NCBI GenBank assembly: GCA_947601495.1
Contig: CANQGE010000005.1
Span: 28,255 to 92,254 of the forward strand
Length of the DNA: 64,000 nucleotides
Reading direction: 5' to 3'
Source: an uncultured Clostridia bacterium
GTDB lineage: Bacteria; Bacillota; Clostridia; TANB77; CAG-508
Shown: positions 61,991 to 64,000 of the stretch, one piece after another
Numbering within the stretch: position 1 is the stretch's first letter
Layout: every line of letters begins with the position of its first letter
Made by a program: the position numbers and the translations under genes
The notes under the pieces: generated by a model
What the model was told of the DNA's origin: nothing
The model's database searches: none
Seen by the model: only the letters and a program-made list of their open reading frames with translations

Positions 61991-62182
61991 ATGGAACATA
62001 TACAATTATTAAAAGACTATGATGACATACTAACAGTTTTAGATGTAAGAAAAATATTAAAAATAGGTCGCAATAAATGTTATGATCTATTACAAAATGG
62101 GTCTATTAAATCTATAAAAATTGGTAATAGTTATCGTATTCCCAAAACAAATTTACTTAATTATCTTGAAAATCTAGAATAA
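61991..62182 (+). CDS. xis: HTH_17 excisionase-like protein (63 aa)
   Basis: A MerR-type minimal HTH (ILTVLDVRKILKIGRNKCYD LLQNGSIKSIKIGNSYRIPK) is typical of Tn916 Xis-like directionality factors. It precedes the integrase in the same orientation, separated by alternative hairpins. AAGGAG is the ribosome site. The family also includes other regulators, so the excision role is inferred. Confidence 0.82.
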   Translation: MEHIQLLKDYDDILTVLDVRKILKIGRNKCYDLLQNGSIKSIKIGNSYRIPKTNLLNYLENLE

Positions 62183-62185
62183 ACC

Positions 62186-62272
62186 ATTTACCAAAGCAAC
62201 TCATCTATTATATACTTTGGTTTATATAATGAGTTGCTTTATTTATTACTCGTGTCAGTAAATTTTGGTAAG
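62186..62272 (+). promoter_or_regulatory. Mutually exclusive hairpins between xis-like gene and integrase
   Basis: AAAGCAACTCAT (62193-62204) pairs with ATGAGTTGCTTT (62229-62240), followed by ATTTATT, a terminator-like stem. The overlapping TTACCAAAG (62188-62196) can instead pair with CTTTGGT (62215-62221) or with TTTGGTAA (62264-62271). The alternatives exclude one another, an attenuator-like arrangement. Confidence 0.6.
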
Positions 62273-62312
62273 AACAAGGGTCTGAAAATTTTAGAAAGGA
62301 GATAATTAAATA

Positions 62313-63527
62313 ATGAATATAATGGCACAAGAATATATAGAAGTTACTAGCAATTTAACAGTTCGTAGAGGTATTTATCAAGTAATATTAAATTATAATA
62401 TAGGCGGTATAAGGAAACAAAAATGGAAAACTTTAAAAATTAAAGCTATAGCAGGAAATAAAACTTTAGCAAAGAAAAAGCAAAAAGAAATCACAGAAAT
62501 GTTTGAAAAAGAGATTAATACACCTAAAGAAACTACTCAATCTAAAGGCTCTAATATATTGTTTGGAGAGTATTTAAAGGAATGGCTTAATAGAAATAAA
62601 ACAACTGTAGAATATACCACATACTCATCTTACAAGAGTAAAATTGATTTTACTTCAAATTACTTTAATAATTTAAAAATTACATTAGAAAGCTTAACTA
62701 AAGCTGACATTAAAACTTTTTATAATTATTTAGTAGAAACTAAAAAAATCAAAATTCAAACTGTAAAACGTTATCATGCAAATATACATAAAGCTCTTAA
62801 TGATGCTATAGAATTAGATTTAATAAAAACAAACCCAGCTGACAATATAAAATTAGATAAAACAGAACAATATATTGCTTCATATTATAACCAAAAGGAA
62901 TTGGAAAATTTATTTGAAATAGCAAAAGGAAACTTAATCGAATTACATATTTTACTTGCAAGTTATTACGGTTTAAGACGAGAAGAAGTTTGTGCATTAA
63001 AGTTTTCTGCTATTGACTTTTTTAATCATACTATAACTATATCTCATACTGTTACTCAGTGCAATGTAAATGGTGTTTATACTATTGTAAAAAAAGATAG
63101 GACTAAAAATAGAAGTTCATATCGCACATTGCCTCTAATACCTCAAATTGAACAATTATTACTTATTGAAAAAGAGAAACAAGAAGAAAATAAAAAATTT
63201 TTTGGAAATAGTTATAAAAATAAAGAAGGTTATATATTGGTAGATGTTGAAGGTAAATTGATATTGCCTGATAGAGTTACTAAAACTTTTCGTAATTTGC
63301 TTAAAGATAATAATTTAAAAAAGATAAGGTTTCATGACTTAAGACATAGTTGTGCAAGTTTATTACTTGCTAATGGTGTTAATATGAAAGAAATACAAGC
63401 ATGGCTAGGTCATTCTAATTGGAACACTACAGCAAATATTTATTCACATTTAGAAAGTAATACAAAACAAAATTCAGCAAATGTAATTGCAAATGCTTTT
63501 TCATCACAAAATGAAGAAAGTGCATAA
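62313..63527 (+). CDS. int: Tyrosine integrase of the second element
   Basis: The 404-aa integrase has an AP2-like N-terminal DNA-arm-binding domain (VRRGIYQVILNYNIGGIRKQ), a SAM-like core-binding domain (about 85-175), and a catalytic domain. The catalytic domain has Arg in YYGLRREEVCAL, HxxR in HDLRHSCAS, His in GHSNWNT and nucleophile Tyr in IYSHLES. This is the Tn916/phage type. It abuts the intact tRNA-Phe and the TGTCTAACA arm site, so it is the probable integrase for that site. AAAGGAG ribosome site. Confidence 0.93.
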   Translation: MNIMAQEYIEVTSNLTVRRGIYQVILNYNIGGIRKQKWKTLKIKAIAGNKTLAKKKQKEITEMFEKEINTPKETTQSKGSNILFGEYLKEWLNRNKTTVEYTTYSSYKSKIDFTSNYFNNLKITLESLTKADIKTFYNYLVETKKIKIQTVKRYHANIHKALNDAIELDLIKTNPADNIKLDKTEQYIASYYNQKELENLFEIAKGNLIELHILLASYYGLRREEVCALKFSAIDFFNHTITISHTVTQCNVNGVYTIVKKDRTKNRSSYRTLPLIPQIEQLLLIEKEKQEENKKFFGNSYKNKEGYILVDVEGKLILPDRVTKTFRNLLKDNNLKKIRFHDLRHSCASLLLANGVNMKEIQAWLGHSNWNTTANIYSHLESNTKQNSANVIANAFSSQNEESA

Positions 63528-63532
63528 AAAAA

Positions 63533-63563
63533 ATCCTATATCTAAGTGGTAGTTAGATATAGG
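63533..63563 (+). terminator. Terminator of the second integrase
   Basis: TCCTATATCTAA pairs with TTAGATATAGGA around GTGGTAG; AAAATTTTAT follows. The stem is strong, the T-run short. Confidence 0.7.
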
Positions 63564-63615
63564 AAAATTTTATAAGGCTATAACTCATTATATGTTCGAG
63601 GACTGATATACAATG

Positions 63616-63788
63616 TGTCTAACACCTGTCAAACAACTTTCAAAAGTCTGCAAAGTGTTTGTTTTGGTGGCTTCAAGTGGAATCGAACCACTGACACGGG
63701 GATTTTCAGTCCCCTGCTCTACCAACTGAGCTATGAAGCCATACTTAAAATATATTTTTATTAAATTTGTTAGACATTTTGTTAGACC
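63616..63788. repeat. TGTTAGACA arm-type sites around tRNA-Phe
   Basis: TGTCTAACA (63616-63624, inverted), TGTTAGACA (63768-63776) and TGTTAGACC (63780-63788) flank the intact tRNA gene. They match the pair at 53453-53472 beside the other att site. Spacing within pairs is 11-12 bases, near one helical turn. Confidence 0.7.
63665..63740 (-). tRNA. tRNA-Phe (GAA)
   Basis: The 76-nt cloverleaf on the minus strand runs GGCTTCATAGCTCAGTTGGT to the encoded CCA end. The acceptor GGCTTCA pairs with TGAAGCC, the anticodon loop is CTGAAAA with anticodon GAA, and the T arm is AGTGG-TTCGATT-CCACT. It is the functional copy; its 3' half is supplied by the second element and serves as att site. Confidence 0.95.
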
Positions 63789-63849
63789 TAAATCACTTTG
63801 TTTTTTGTAATCCTTGTTATTGTAAGACTACATTAAATATAAACAGTGT

Positions 63850-63888
63850 ATTTTCAGTCCCCTGCTCTACCAACTGAGCTATGAAGCC
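63850..63888 (-). pseudogene. Truncated tRNA-Phe, 5' half only
   Basis: Thirty-nine bases identical to the 5' half of tRNA-Phe through the anticodon loop (core ATTTTCAGT at 63850-63858) then run into unrelated sequence. This is a split att copy, separated from the intact gene by 109 bases containing arm-type sites. Confidence 0.9.
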
Positions 63889-63895
63889 TTATATA

Positions 63896-63926
63896 AAAAA
63901 TATCTAGTGGTTGGACTAGATATTTT
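63896..63926 (-). terminator. Hairpin after tRNA-Asp
   Basis: AAAATATCTAGT pairs with ACTAGATATTTT around GGTTGG-type loop sequence. A T-run follows on the minus strand, so tRNA-Asp transcription would stop before the tRNA-Phe pieces. Confidence 0.7.
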
Positions 63927-64000
63927 GGCGACCTGGAACGGGCTCGAACCGTCGACCTCCGCCGTGACAGGGCGGCATTCTAACCAACTGAACTACCAGG
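63926..64000 (-). tRNA. tRNA-Asp (GTC), cut by window end
   Basis: The minus strand reads CCTGGTAGTTCAGTTGGTTA, with anticodon loop CTGTCAC (GTC), T arm GACGGTTCGAGCCCGTT, acceptor CCAGGTC, discriminator G and CCA. The first two acceptor bases lie beyond the window. Confidence 0.93.

Overview
The window is AT-rich (about three quarters A+T by eye). It uses the standard code with strong AGGAGG-type ribosome binding sites and SigA-like promoters. Clostridia-type genes such as pepF, mgtE, a DUF4364 regulator and OmpR-type two-component systems point to an uncultured low-GC Firmicute, probably a gut Clostridium relative. No rRNA is present, so the genus cannot be fixed.

Chromosomal part (1-16.9 kb). 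Two two-component systems (202-2403 and 9025-11032) flank oligoendopeptidase F, a kinase-like protein, a DUF4364 regulator, and a short polysaccharide operon (priming sugar transferase, RmlC-like epimerase, GT8 glycosyltransferase). mgtE and a long-form guaA follow. Two genes then stand out: a GC-rich gene cassette with its own promoter and terminator (about 14.72-15.34 kb), and an acyltransferase-3 membrane protein whose 5' coding end carries exactly twelve ATACA pentanucleotides, a predicted phase-variation switch (15467-16645).

Prophage (16922-53277). A siphovirus-like prophage of about 36.4 kb sits in the 3' end of a tRNA-Phe gene, bounded by a 15-bp core repeat. From right to left it has: integrase, S24 repressor and divergent Cro-like gene with shared operators; early/replication genes (DnaD-like, RusA, HNH and many small ORFs); a RinA/ArpU-like late regulator; HNH, terminase, portal, protease and capsid; connectors; tail genes including a -1 frameshift chaperone and the tape measure; then a complete diversity-generating retroelement (DGR), and lysis genes. 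The DGR has a reverse transcriptase, a template repeat (TR), Avd, and a variable repeat (VR) ending the receptor-binding-type target gene, plus a stem-loop beyond the VR. TR and VR are ungapped 120-mers that differ at 14 positions, every one an adenine in the coding-strand TR. A small MutS-domain-I-like protein, a Dam-type methylase and a tiny basic ORF lie at the left end.

Second element (53301-63710). A 10.4-kb capsid-less, satellite-like element is integrated in tandem at the anticodon region of the same tRNA-Phe. It carries two tyrosine recombinases, XRE-type regulators, a CHC2/TOPRIM/D5 primase-helicase, a HTH_17 excisionase-like gene, iteron-like GTGGAAAAAGTGGAAA repeats, a candidate small RNA and several large hairpins. 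The right edge holds the intact tRNA-Phe, a third partial copy of its 5' half, and a tRNA-Asp cut by the window end. The window's most notable content is the phage DGR with a stand-alone MutS-I-like neighbour, the pentanucleotide contingency locus, and the layered tRNA-Phe integration site.
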